This document shows positions 43,632-56,174 of a stretch of DNA of 64,000 bases, one piece after another. Position 1 is the stretch's first letter. Each line of letters opens with the position of its first letter. The notes under the pieces are model-generated. The model was not told the origin of the DNA and did not search any database. It was given only the letters and a program-made list of their open reading frames with translations. A program made the position numbers and the translations under genes. The DNA is from Neoarius graeffei (Eukaryota; Chordata; Actinopteri; Siluriformes; Ariidae): the NCBI RefSeq assembly GCF_027579695.1, contig NC_083579.1, positions 71,533,371-71,597,370 of the forward strand, given 5' to 3'.

Positions 43632-44840
43632 TTTAAGTATAAAAAGGATAGTGAAGACAGCCAGCAGGATCATTGGATCATTAGTGCCCCTCTCCTTTCC
43701 CTGATGGAGATCTACCAGAAGTGCTCCACCTGCAGGGCTATCTCCATCATTAAGGACCCTTACCACCACATCTTCTCCCTCCTACCATCAGGGAAGAGGT
43801 ACAGAAGCATCAGCTGCAGAACCAGCAGGATGCTAAACAGCTTCAAATTGTTGAAAGGTATGACACAGGAGAGGAGTACAAAAAATTTCCAGCACCATGG
43901 AACTGAATGAAGGCCATCATCAAGAAGTGGAGAAAATGGAGCACCACAGTCACATTATCAAGAACAGGACCTCCCTCTAAAATTGATAAAAAGACAAGAC
44001 AAAAACCTATCGGGGACGTTGGCAAGAGAGCTTGGCAATGTTAAAAGAGGTGCAGGAATATATTGCTAGTATTTCTCTATCTCTTCATGTGACAACGATC
44101 TCATGTATTCTTCACATATCTAGGCTATGGAGTAGGGTGGCTCGACTGACGCTGTTTCTCACAATAAAGGAAAGCACCCAAGCCTGCCTAAATCACCCAA
44201 AGCCATATGGCAAAATGTGCTATGGTCTGATAAGACCAAGGTAGAATGTAGTAGGCATAATTCTGATTTTTTTTTTTTTTTGGGGGGGGGAACAAAACAC
44301 ACAAGACAATTCATCACCCAAAGAACACTATTTCCATGGTGAAGCATGGTGGTGGCAGCATCATGCTGTGGGGCTGCTTCACTTCAGCTGAGAATGGGGC
44401 TTGAATCAATGTAGAGGAATCATGGTTCACTCCAAATACCAATCTATCTTGGCAAAACAAAACAAAACAAAACAGCCAGCCTCTATTAGAGAGCTGAAGA
44501 TGAAACAAATTCATTTTCCAGCATGATATCGACCCAAGCATGAATCCAAGGCAGCAAAGGAATGGCTTCAAAAGAAGATCAACATTTTGGAATCTTCCAG
44601 TCAGATCCCTGATCAAAATCCAACAGATAACATGTGGAAGGACTTGAAGAAGCCTGTGCATACGAGATCTTCTCACACTTTGATACATATGGAGCATTTT
44701 TGCAAGGAAGAGTGAAATAAATTTGCCAAATCATGATGATTAAGTTGGTAGACTCTTAACCAAACAAGGCAGAGTGCTGTATTGTTCGCAAAAGGTGCTT
44801 TAACCAAGTATTACTTCAGGGGTGTGCACACTTATGCAAA
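43632..44840 (+). repeat. T-type spacer core after V15
   Basis: Same L2-Tc1 chimera as after V12, without the 160-bp internal tandem copy. A T15-G9 tract lies at 44267-44290. Confidence 0.72.
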
Positions 44841-45272
44841 ACAGTTATTGTAAGTTATATCTTTTTCTTTTTTCCCCCAAAATTATATTTGCATTTCAGT
44901 TGAATTTTGTTAGCTGCTATATCACATTAAAGGTGAAAAATAATCTGATATGATTGATGTTGGTTTCATTTTTTACATCATCAAAAGCTGCAAAATTAAT
45001 AGATGTGTGTCGACTTTGATATTCACTGTAGTGACATGGAGAGAGAGAGAGAGTGAGTGTATGTGTTCTATGGGTGATAATATCCTATCATGACTTCCAG
45101 ACACTTTGAAACGAGAGAAAAGCATCACCTGAGATAAACCCCAGCGTATGTAATTCTCCAGCTGTGACGCAGGGTGAACTCGCACAGGGTCCCACCCCAT
45201 TGCTCAGTAACAGCCTGTTTCAGTACAGAGCCCGAGTTACTACAACTGCTACTGCATGTTGTCCTAATAATC

Positions 45273-45715
45273 ATGATGCATTTGCATTTAGCTCTTTTTA
45301 TTCTGATAGTACACTGGCTTTCAACTATATGTAAGCTAACAATGTGATTAATTCAGCATTACTGAGGACTTTTAGAACAGCGATATCAAGCTAATTACTT
45401 AGACATTTTTTTGTATCCACAGGTATGCAGCTCATACAGGTCCAACAGGACCCAAGGGACCTGGTTCTGTCCAAAGGATCATCGATGAAGGTCACCTGCT
45501 CTATAACTGCTACAGGTATTCCAAACCTGTACTGGTACCACTGGAATGAAACAGCAGGTTTCACACTGGTCTTCACCTCTCTAGCTACTGGTTCAGTGAA
45601 TCCTGCCAGTGAGGGTCAGTTTAAATCTCACAGACCTGAACAGCTTCAGATCATTCTGGAGTCTGATGGAGTGAGTGAGATCGGATCTGCAGTGTGGTAC
45701 TGTGCAGCCAGTCCC
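45273..45715 (+). CDS. V16: V segment, subfamily B2, intact
   Basis: Leader exon 45273-45330 (start shifted to the third codon, as in V10, V14 and V18) and V exon 45423-45715. CDR1 is TATGIPN, CDR2 SLATGSVNP and the FR3 site RPEQLQ. Opens the second 4.4-kb module [V16-S-V17-T]. Confidence 0.84.
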
Positions 45716-45754
45716 CACAGCATCACAGTGTCATCACAGAGCTGTACAAAAACC
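45716..45754 (+). other. 23-RSS of V16
   Basis: CACAGCA (45716-45722), 23-bp spacer, ACAAAAACC (45746-45754). Confidence 0.85.
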
Positions 45755-45779
45755 ACAACATCTTCTTAAGCTTGGGTTT

Positions 45780-47210
45780 TATGCTCAAATATGTTTTATG
45801 TTTAATATCCTGTTTTACATTGTTGATCAGCTCATGGCCTTAATGGATAGAAGCCTAGCTGATCTGTGAATTCACATTTGCGATACTGAAAAAAGTTTTT
45901 GCTATCTGCATTTTCCTCCAATTAATGTGAATTTTTAAAAAAGTTTCTTAATATTAAAATTATACAAGTTTGTCCTTGGCTATAAATGGCTAAGAATATA
46001 TGTTTCTGTCAAACACATAAAATAAACAATCCCCACCAGAATTACTTGCTTGTCCAATACCATAATAAACTAAATAAAAAAAAAAAAAATTGCATTATTT
46101 TTATTAAAGTATCATCAGCGTTATTAGGTACTAGATTATGATGAAACAAAATGGGTCACTGTGTTTTTGGAGCCGAAAGCTGGAACACTGTTGGATTTTT
46201 AAAAAGAAAATGATCCAAAGCAGTCCTCAGATTAATTGATCATAAAATTAAATTTTTATATTGGATTAAAGGTAGACTGTCTTTCAGACTTTTCAAGTTT
46301 AGGTCCTATAAACAATTTTCCCTGACACCCAATTATTTTTGATTCATGGACTGAAAGGCACTGAATTCAAATCGCAGACTTCCAATTTTATTAGTTTTTT
46401 TGAATAGAACAATTAATGAATTTAGAGCCATGCGGCCCTAAATTCTCTGTTATTTTTTCCTGCTTCACCATGACCCAATACAAGATAGTACATCATGCAT
46501 CCCGTGGTGGGCTTTCCCCATTTACGCAAGGCATTGTGGGATACAAATTTGAAACAGGAGAGAAAAATGGAGGATGTGATTGTGCGAATGAAATGTGAAA
46601 GACAACAATAAAGGAAAACGAGAAGAAAAGATGATATGTTATATGTGAAAGAAAGGAAACGCAAGACCAAGCTAATAAATATGGGCGGTCAGCGAGCACC
46701 TTGGTGTGATCAGCTGTTCATTTAGCGACAGAATGATGGAACGGTCAGTGCACGGTCAAAGCTAAACCTGTAGATGGCAGTAATGCAACATTGGACACCA
46801 GCTACTGTAAAACCCAAAAGAAGAAGAAGAAGAAGAGCAGGTAAACCTGTGCATGCGCACACGGACTTCCTCTGTCTGCTTGACTGTGCGAGCGATTTCA
46901 GGTACATTATTTGTGATGGAATCCCCTCAAATTAAATAAATTTCCAGCCACAGAATGGCCTGGGTTTTTTTTTTTGGAAGATATTACAAAAATAAACATG
47001 TATCACGATGACCAAATTTCAGCGGGAACTAAATTTCACCAATTTAATGAAATTGAAAGGCCGTCTTGCTTTAAATCCTTGTGGGGAAAATATGATGTTT
47101 CATGGCCTGGAGAGGTTTTTCTTTTTCTGTGAGTGCTATCCTGGCTTCCAGACATTTTGAAACAATCAAACAAATAAATAAACAAACAAATAAGCATCAT
47201 CTGAGATAAA
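45780..47210 (+). other. S-type spacer V16-V17
   Basis: No gene. Nearly identical to the V13-V14 spacer, down to the GTTTTATGTTTAATATCC start; CTCF-like motif at 46767-46781. Confidence 0.6.
46767..46781 (+). promoter_or_regulatory. CTCF-like motif
   Basis: Identical 15-mer to that at 32741. Confidence 0.4.
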
Positions 47211-47321
47211 TTCCAGCTGTGACGCAGGGTGAACTCGCACAGGGTCCCACCCCATTGCTCAGTAACAGCCTGTTTCAGCACAGAGCTCGAGTTACTACAA
47301 CTGCTACTGCATGTTGTCCTA

Positions 47322-47768
47322 ATGATCATGATGCATTTGCATTTAGCTCTTTTTATTCTGACAATAAACTGGCTTTCAACTATATGTAAGCTAACAATGT
47401 GATTAATTCAGCATTACTGAGAACTTTTAGAACAGCGATATCAAACTAATTACATATTTTTTTTTTTATTCACAGTCATGCAGCTCATACAGGTTCAACA
47501 GGACCCGAGGGACCTGGTTCTGTCCAAAGGATCATCGATGAAGGTCACCTGCTCTATAACCGGCACGAGTACTCCAATGCTGTACTGGTACCACTGGAAT
47601 GAAACAGCAGGGTTCACACTGGTCTTCATCTCGGTAACTACTGGTTCAGTGAATCCTGCCAGTGAGGGTCAGTTTAAATCTCACAGACCTGATTGGCTTC
47701 AGATCATTCTGGAATCTGATGGAGTGAGTGAGATCGGATCTGCAGTGTGGTACTGTGCAGCCAGTCCC
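47322..47768 (+). CDS. V17: V segment, subfamily B2, intact
   Basis: Leader exon 47322-47385 and V exon 47476-47768. CDR1 TGTSTPM is that of V12, CDR2 SVTTGSVNP is that of V15, and the FR3 site RPDWLQ is that of V19 and V20, so each variable block matches a different neighbour. No defect is visible. Confidence 0.84.
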
Positions 47769-47807
47769 CACAGCATCACAGTGTCATCACAGAGCTGTAC
47801 AAAAACC
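47769..47807 (+). other. 23-RSS of V17
   Basis: CACAGCA (47769-47775), 23-bp spacer, ACAAAAACC (47799-47807). Confidence 0.85.
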
Positions 47808-48061
47808 ACAACATCTTCTTCAGCCTGGGTTTTATGCTCAAATATACAATTTTATCCTCCATTTTACTTTGGTTATCAGCACATGGCCTGAACTGATAGA
47901 AGCCTGACTGATCTCTGAAGTTAAAATTCCACAAGTTTGTCCTTGGCTATAAATGGCTAAGAATTTTTTTTCTTCTGTCAAGCACATAAAACAAACAATC
48001 CCCAGCAGAATTACTTGCTTGTTCAATAAAACAATAATAAATAATATTTGCGTTATTGTTT

Positions 48062-49410
48062 TAAGTATAAAAAGGATAGTGAAGACAGCCAGCAGGATCA
48101 TTGGATCATTTGTGCCCCTCTCTCTTCCCTGATGGAGATCTACCAGAAGTGCTCCACCTGCAGGGCGATCTCCATCATTAAGGACCCTTACCACCACATC
48201 ATCTCCCTCCTACCATCAGGGAAGAGGTACAGAAGCATCAGCTGCAGAACCAGCAGGATGCTAAACAGCTTCAAATTGTTGAAAGGTATGATACAGGAGA
48301 GGAGTATAAAAAATTTCCAGCACCACAGAATGGAATGAAGGCCATCATCAAGAAGTGGAGAAAATGGAGCACCACAGTCACATTATCAAGAACAGGACCT
48401 CCCTCTAAAATTGATAAAAAGACAAGACAAAAACCTATCGGGGACGTTGGCAAGAGAGCTTGGCAATGTTAAAAGAGGTGCAGGAATATATTGCTAGTAT
48501 TTCTCTATCTCTTCATGTGACAACGATCTCATGTATTCTTCACATATCTAGGCTATGGAGTAGGGTGGCTCGACTGACGCTGTTTCTCACAATAAAGGAA
48601 AGCACCCAAGTCTGCCTAAATCACCCAAAGCCATATGGCAAAATGTGCTATGGTCTGATAAGACCAAGGTAGAATGTAGTAGGCATAATTCTGATTTTTT
48701 TTTTTTGGGGGGGGGGACAAAACACACAAGACAATTCATCACCCAAAGAACACCATTTCCATGGTGAAGCATGGTAGTGGCAGCCATATGGCAAAATGTG
48801 CTATGGTCTGATAAGACCAAGGTAGAATGTTGTAGGCATAATTCTGATATGTTTGAGGGGAAAAAAAACACACAAGACAACTCACCACCCAAAGAACACC
48901 ATTTCCATGGTGAAGCATGGTGGTGGCAGCATCATGCTGTGGGGCTGCTTCACTTCAGCTGAGAATGGGGCTTGAATCAATGTAGAGGAATCATGGTTCA
49001 CTCCAAATACCAATCTATCTTGGCAAAACAAAACAAAACAAACCATCCAGCGCCTGTTAGAGAGCTGAAGATGAAACAAATTCATTTTCCAGCATGATAT
49101 CGACCCACGTATGAATCCAAGTCAGCAAAGGAATGGCTTCAAAAGAAGATCAAAATTTTGGAATCTTCCAGTCAGATCCCTGATCAAAATCCAACAGATA
49201 ACATGTGGAAGGACTTGAAGAAACCTGTGCATACGAGATCTTCTCACACTTTGATACATATGGAGCATTTTTGCAAGGAAGAGTGAAATAAATTTGCCAA
49301 ATCATGATGATTAAGTTGGTAGACTCTTGACCAAACAAGGCAGAGTGCTGTATTGTTCGCAAAAGGTGCTTTAACCAAGTATTACTTCAGGGGTGTGCAC
49401 ACTTATGCAA
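48062..49410 (+). repeat. T-type spacer core after V17
   Basis: L2-Tc1 chimera, with the 160-bp internal tandem copy also seen after V12 (here from about 48640 and 48785) and a T12-G10 tract (48695-48716). Confidence 0.72.
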
Positions 49411-49606
49411 AACAGTTATTGTAAGTTATTTCTTTTTCTTTTTTCCCCCCAAAATTATATTTGCATTTCAGTTGAATTTTGTTAGCTGCTATATCACATT
49501 AAAGGTGAAAAATAATCTGATATGATTGATGTTGGTTTCATTTTTTACATCATGAAAAGCTGCAAAATTAATAGATGTGTGTCGACTTTTATATTCACTG
49601 TAGTGA

Positions 49607-49653
<47 letters not shown>

Positions 49654-49862
49654 TGTTCTATGGGTGATAATATCCTATCATGACTTCCAGACACTTTGAA
49701 ACGAGAGAAAAACATCACCTGAGATAAACTCCAGCGTATGTAATTCTCTAGCTGTGACGCAGGGTGAACTCGCACAGGGTCCCACCCCATTGCTCAGTAA
49801 CAGCCTGTTTCAGCACAGAGCTCGAGTTACTACAACTGCTACTGCATGTTGTCCTAATAATC

Positions 49863-50301
49863 ATGATGCATTTGCATTTAGCTCTTTTTATTCTGATAGT
49901 ACACTGGCTTTCAACTATCTGTAAGCTAACAATGTGATTAATTCAGCATTACTGAGAACTTTTAGAACAGCGATATCAAACTAATTACATTTTTTTTTTT
50001 ATTCACAGTCATGCAGGTCATACAGGTTCAACAGGACCCAAGGGACCTGGTTCTGTCCAAAGGATCATCGATGAAGGTCACCTGCTCTATAACTGCCACA
50101 GGTACTCCAAACCTGTACTGGTACCACTGGAATGAAACAGCAGGTTTCACACTGGTCTTCACCTCTCTAACTACTGGTTCAGTGAATCCTTCCAGTGAGG
50201 GTCAGTTTAAATCTCACAGACCTGAAAAGCTTCAGATCATTCTGGAGTCTGATGGAGTGAGTGAGATCGGATCTGCAGTGTGGTACTGTGCAGCCAGTCC
50301 C
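49863..50301 (+). CDS. V18: V segment, subfamily B2, intact
   Basis: Leader exon 49863-49920 (ends TCAACTATCT with a proper GTAAGC donor, unlike V13) and V exon 50009-50301. CDR1 TATGTPN is shared with V13. CDR2 is SLTTGSVNPSS and the FR3 site RPEKLQ is shared with V14. Opens the third module [V18-S-V19]. Confidence 0.84.
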
Positions 50302-50340
50302 CACAGCATCACAGTGTCATCACAGAGCTGTACAAAAACC
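50302..50340 (+). other. 23-RSS of V18
   Basis: CACAGCA (50302-50308), 23-bp spacer, ACAAAAACC (50332-50340). Confidence 0.85.
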
Positions 50341-50365
50341 ACAACATCTTCTTAAGCTTGGGTTT

Positions 50366-51800
50366 TATGCTCAAATATGTTTTATGTTTAATATCCTGTT
50401 TTACATTGTTGATCAGCTCATGGCCTTAATGGATAGAAGCCTAGCTGATCTGTGAATTCACATTTGCGATACTGAAAAAATCTATAAGTTTTTGCTATCT
50501 GCATTTTCCTCCAATTAATGTGAATTTTTTAAAAAGTTTCTTAATATTAAAATTACACAAGTTTGTCCTTGGCTATAAATGGCTAAGAATATGTTTCTGT
50601 CAAACACATAAAATAAACAATCCCCACCAGAATTACTTGCTTGTCCAATAACATAATAAACTAAATAAAAAAAAATTTTGCATTATTTTTATTAAAGTAT
50701 CAACAGCGTTATTAGGTACTAGATTATGATGAAACAAAATGGGTCACTGTGTTCTCGGAGCCTAAAGCTGGAACACTGTTGGATTTTTAAAAAGAAAATG
50801 ATCCAAAGCAGTCCTCAGATTAACTGATCATAAAATGAAATCTTTATATCGGATTAAAGGTAGACTGTCTTTCAGACTTTTCAAGTTTAGGTCCTATAAA
50901 CAATTTTCCCTGACACCCAATTATTTTTGATTCATGGACTGAAAGGCACTGAATTCAAATCGCAGACTTCCAATTTTATTAGTTTTTTTGAATAGAACAA
51001 TTAATGAATTTAGAGCCACACGGCCCTAAATTCTCTGTTATTTTTTCCTGCTTCACCATGACCCAATACAAGATAGTACATCATGCATCCCGTGGTGGGC
51101 TTTCCCCGTTTACGCAAAGCATTGTGGGATACAAATTTGAAACAGGAGAGAAAAATGGAGGATGTGATTGTGCGAATGAAATGTGAAAGACAACAATAAC
51201 GGAAAGCGAGAAGAAAAGATATGTTATATGTGAAAGAAAGGAAACGCAAGACCAAGCTAATAAATATGGGCGGTCAGCGAGCACCTCGGTGTGATCAGCT
51301 GTTCATTTAGCGACAGAATGATGGAACGGTCAGTGCACGGTCAAAGCTAAACCTGTAGATGGCAGTAATGCAACACTGGAAACCAGCTACTGTAAAACCC
51401 AAAAGAAGAAGAAGAAGAAGAAGCAAGTAAACCTGCGCATGCGCACACGGACTTCCTCTGTCTGCTTGACTGTGCGAGCGATTTCAGGTACATTATTTGT
51501 GATGGAATCCCCTCAAATTAAATAACTTTCCAGCCACAGAATGGCCTGGGTTTTTTTTTTTTTTTGAAGATATTACAAAAATAAACATGTATCACGATGA
51601 CCAAATTTCAGCGGGAACTAAATTTCACCGATTTAATGAAATTGAAAGGCCGTCTTGCTTTAAATCCTTGTGGGGAAAATATGATGTTTCATGGCCTGGA
51701 GAGGTTTTTCTTTTTCTGTGAGTGCTATCCTGGCTTCCAGACATTTTGAAACAATCAAACAAATAAATAAACAAACAAATAAGCATCATCTGAGATAAAT
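50366..51800 (+). other. S-type spacer V18-V19
   Basis: No gene; the last complete S spacer, with a CTCF-like motif at 51352-51366. Confidence 0.6.
51352..51366 (+). promoter_or_regulatory. CTCF-like motif
   Basis: Identical 15-mer to that at 32741. Confidence 0.4.
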
Positions 51801-51910
51801 TCCAGCTGTGACGCAGGGTGAACTCGCACAGGGTCCCACCCCATTGCTCAGTAACAGCCTGTTTCAGCACAGAGCCCGAGTTACTACAACTGCTACTGCA
51901 TGTTGTCCTC

Positions 51911-52357
51911 ATGATCATGATGCATTTGCATTTAGCTCTTTTTATTCTGATAGTACACTGGCTTTCAACTATATGTAAGCTAACAATGTGATTAATTCGG
52001 CATTACTGAGAACTTTTACAACAGCAATATCAAGCTAATTACCTTTTTTTTTTTCTATCCACAGGTATGCAGCTCATACAGGTCCAACAGGACAAACGGG
52101 ACCTGGTTCTGTCCAAAAGATCATCGCTGAAGATCACCTGCTCTATAACCGGCACTACTAACCCATATCTTTACTGGTACCATTGGAATGAAACATCAGG
52201 GTTCACACTGGTCTTCACCTCTACATTTACTGGTTCAGTGACTCCTGCCAGTGAGGGTCAGTTTAAATCTCACAGACCTGATTGGCTTCAGATCATTCTG
52301 GAGTCTGATGGAGTGAGTGAGATCGGATCTGCAGTGTGGTACTGTGCAGCCAGTCCC
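51911..52357 (+). CDS. V19: V segment, subfamily B2, intact, divergent
   Basis: Leader exon 51911-51974 and V exon 52065-52357. FR1 QQDKRDLVLSKRSSLKITC has Lys and Arg changes. CDR1 TGTTNPY is that of subfamily A copy V8. CDR2 is STFTGSVTP, and FR2 reads WNETSGF. The FR3 site is RPDWLQ. The most diverged intact B2 copy, with A-like CDR1. Confidence 0.83.
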
Positions 52358-52396
52358 CACAGCATCACAGTGTCATCACAGAGCTGTACAAAAACC
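52358..52396 (+). other. 23-RSS of V19
   Basis: CACAGCA (52358-52364), 23-bp spacer, ACAAAAACC (52388-52396). Confidence 0.85.
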
Positions 52397-52821
52397 ACAT
52401 CATCTTCTAAAGCTTGGGTTTTATGCTCAAATACACAGTATGATATCCCTTTTTAAATTGTTCATCAGCACAATAGTTTAACTGATAGAGGTTTTTTTTG
52501 ATCTATCAAGTCTTGTTTGCTTTATTGAAATATCCAAAGTTAGTGTCATCTGCATTTATCCCAATTAATCTTTTGTTTTTTTCTTAAAGTTTCTCAATTA
52601 CTTGCTTGTGCACTAAAACAATAAAGAAAATAAGACTGAATATCTGCATTATTGTTGTTTACGGTATCATAGACGCTGTCAACCACGAGATTATTTCAGA
52701 GAAAAACTTTTTAAGCAAGAAAATGATTGAAAGCAGGCCTTCAGATTCATCAACCACAGAATCACACCGTTAAGTAAAACCTGAGTGCATCCTTGTGGAG
52801 AAAGTCCTATACATTATCTAG

Positions 52822-53780
52822 AGTGGATATAAAAAGTTTACACACCCTGTTAAAATTGGAGGGTTTTTTTTAATGTAAAAAAATAAAAAAATAATAAATT
52901 CATGTCAGATCATTTTCTACCTCAAATGTGATACAGCAATAAACAGGATTCAATTAAGAAATGTTTTAGGAGAAAAATAATAAGAATAAAAATACAATAA
53001 CCTGGATGCACAAGTGTGCACACCTTTTTTTTTCTAATGGGACATGTGACTGTCCTCAGAATTCACCAATCACATTCAAACTCATGTTCAAAAGTAATTA
53101 TCATCAACCTGTGATCAATGAAGGGATTCTGATGAACTCCAGATCAAGATCAGCTGTTTCCGTAAGATTTTCTTGACATCTTCTTTGTTTCATTTGACTG
53201 CTGGAGCCAGGATTTACAAAGAACTTACAAAATCTGGACAGGATCTCATTGTTGAAAGGTATGACACAGGAGAGGAGTACAAAAAAAAATTCCAGCACCG
53301 GAATGGAATGAAGGCCATCATCAAAAACTTTGACTTGACTCAATATAGATAAATCATGGTTCGCTTCCAATACCAATCTGTCTTGGCAAAACAGAACAAA
53401 ACAAAACAGCCAGCCTCTGTTAGAGAGCTGAAGATGAAACAAATTCATTTTCCAGCATGATATCAACCCAAGCATGAATCCAAGTCAGCAAAGGAATGGC
53501 TTCAAAAGAAGAAGATCAACATTTTGGAATCTTCCAGTTAGATCCCTGATCAAAATCCAATCGATAACATGTGGAAGGACTTGAAGAAGGCTGGGCATAC
53601 GAGATCTTCTCACACTTTGATACATATGGAGCATTTTTGCAAGGAAGAGTGAAATAAATTTGCCAAATCATGATGATTAAGTTGGTAGACTCTTAACCAA
53701 ACAAGGCAGACTGCTGTATTGTAAGCTAAAGGTGCTTTAACCAAGTATTACTTCAGGGGTGTGCACACTTATGCAAAACA
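52822..53780 (+). mobile_element. Old Tc1 relic, shortened, after V19
   Basis: Same relic as after V9 and V11, with its middle part (including the HGGGS region) lost. Both end regions are recognisable. Confidence 0.7.
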
Positions 53781-53976
53781 GTTATTAAAAGTTTTTTCTT
53801 TTTCTTTTTTCCCCCCAAAATTCTATTTGTATTTCAGTTGAATTTTGTTAGCTGCTATATCACATTAAAGGTGAAAAATAATCTGATATGATTGATGTTG
53901 GTTTCATTTTTTACATCATGAAAAGCTGCAAAATTAATAGATGTGTGTCGACTTTTATATTCACTGTAGTGACATG

Positions 53977-55029
53977 AGAACAAAAACGGACTTTTGCGTT
54001 TTTGTTTCAGACCGTCCCCGTGTAAAGTGGGCCTCAAATCCGATCTTTTCGCCCATATGTGACCTGTATCCGATCTTTTATTGACAATATGAACGACACA
54101 GATCCGATTTTTTTAAATCCGGCCCAGGCCGTTTGGATATGTGGTGCTAATTCCGATTCCTATCCGCTCTTTTCATATGCGACTTCAGTCTGAACCGCCA
54201 GGTCGCATTCATCCGACTTACACGTCATCAACAAGCCACAAACGTCACTATTCTGCGCTGAAGTAGGCGGCGGGTCTCTCAAAAAAGTTACAACAACATG
54301 GCGCATAATCACGGGCGCAGATAGAGGGTGGGACGAGTCATATTTAAATTCACCTCGCTCGGTCCCCCCACTTATAGGGAGGAAAAAACGTCTATGCTGT
54401 CTTTCTTTGCATAAGGCAAACCTCACGGAAAAATCAAAAGACTAATTACCATTCGGTTTATTGAGGTGCACAGCAGTGTATACATAGTTGCAACAACTCA
54501 CATAAAACAAAGACTGATATTCGGTTGGTTGAGCTGCGCAGACTGCACAGGTTGCGAGCTCGAGCTTGGTTGCTATGGTTACTAACAACAAGTTTGACAG
54601 GCATATCGGGGTTGGTTTGCTGGCAGCTTTGTCCCCCCCCCAGTTTTTTGTCCCCCCCCCCAGTTCAAAAAACGTATCTGCGCCCCTGCGCATGACATCA
54701 ATGCGAGGGACGCTTCGGGCTGTGAAGGTTCTGAATCTTCTCAATGGAAGGACGCAGAGGTTAGGGAGCTGATTTCCATTTGGGGGGATACAGCTATTCA
54801 AGCTAGATTGGATGGGTCATACCGCAACCGGGCGGTTTTACTTCCGTAAACACTGGCCATGCTCACTGCGTGTGACGTCGTCGTATCCTGCAGTGCGCAT
54901 GCGGAACACTTTTAGGTCGCTTTTCGTTCATACTGAGGATCACATACAAGTCGCATATATTTGTTAATGTGAACGACCTCACAAAAAAATCGGAATTGAG
55001 CATTAAGCCTTGCAGTGTGAACGTAGCGT
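53977..55029. mobile_element. Non-autonomous DNA element with a nested insert
   Basis: It interrupts the V20 upstream flank between GTAGTGACATG and GTATGTGTTCTATGGG, which adjoin, apart from a GA run, in sister copies. It carries many CCGATCTTTT / GTGAACGAC words, arranged partly as inverted repeats, typical of a MITE-like element. No coding frame. The superfamily is not determined. Confidence 0.55.
54314..54687. mobile_element. Short TIR element nested in the MITE-like insert
   Basis: Inverted ends GGGCGCAGAT and ATCTGCGCCC, with a possible GCGCAT duplication outside. Holds a repeated C-run (CCCCCCCCAGTT twice, about 54630-54665). No transposase domain seen. Confidence 0.45.
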
Positions 55030-55124
55030 ATGTGTTCTATGGGTGATAATATCCTGTCATGACTTCCAGACACTTTGAAACGAGAGAAAAACATCACCTG
55101 AGATAAACCCCAGCGTATGTAATT

Positions 55125-56158
55125 CAGACCCTCCAGGATGTTGTGATTTGCAACTTCAACGCAAATTCAACCAATCCCCGCGAATTCAGGGCGGTGTTGC
55201 AATTATATCCAATCACTGCAACTTTCCCGCAAATTTGACCAATCGTTGGCGTCGTCTTGAGGTGACGTCGACAAACTACCTTCCGCCTTACTTCCGTGTA
55301 TACGTTCAAGAAAAGCAGCATGTGTGCAGTGTTGCCAGATTGGGCGGTTTTAAGTGCATTTTGGCGTGTTTTTTTTTTTTTTAACATATTTTGAGCTGGA
55401 AAACGTCAGCAGTATATGGCAACACTGCATGTTGTTTAAATTCTGTTACTGAAAGTGTGTTATGTTTACAGTGAAGGACTGTGTGCACTTTACATTATTT
55501 TTTACTTAATACAAGAAATTAATGGATGCCAACATTTTTGCCAAAATGTTATTTTATTTTCCATTGTTTAGGCAGCTTCAGCATCATACTGTGAGATTCT
55601 GTTCAAATTGTTTTTTTCTTCTATGAAGCCTGAGCCATTTATTTTATTAGTTTATAATTATTGTTTAATTTAGTCTTCAGGAGAGACTGCCTGCACACAG
55701 TACTAGTATTAATAGTTTTTTTTTCTTACATGAAAGCTGAGGCATTTATATTATATTTTAAGGTAACTTCATGTTGTGCTGTGAGGTTCTCTGCACTTTA
55801 ACTTTTGAACCAACAGGTGCATTTGGATAAGTAAAGCCTATTTTTCTGCATTTTTGTAGTCCTGGTAATCTTTTATATTGGTAAAGTTGTTTATAGGACC
55901 ATTTCTCAGTGTCTTTGTTTTTTTAATCAATAGTTTTTCAGTAATAACTTAATATTTAAAATATCACTCAATTTTAATCACAAAAAGAGAAAATCGCAAC
56001 AATTTCTCGCAAATTTCACTTCTTCCTGCAATGAAATCACAACAAAAACCTACAAAACACCACAACTTTCATCGCAATTTTTTGGAAAACCCCCTGCAAC
56101 ATCAGACATTTTAGCCAGCAACAATCACAACAAAGGCCTGCGGAATCCTGGGGGGACT
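55125..56158. mobile_element. hAT-like non-autonomous element
   Basis: The left end CAGACCCTCCAGGAT and the right end (complement CAGTCCCCCCAGGAT) are inverted and begin CAG, as in many hAT elements. No transposase remains. It replaced the V20 promoter region and the first part of the V20 leader. Confidence 0.6.
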
Positions 56159-56174
56159 GAATGGTATGTCCTTC

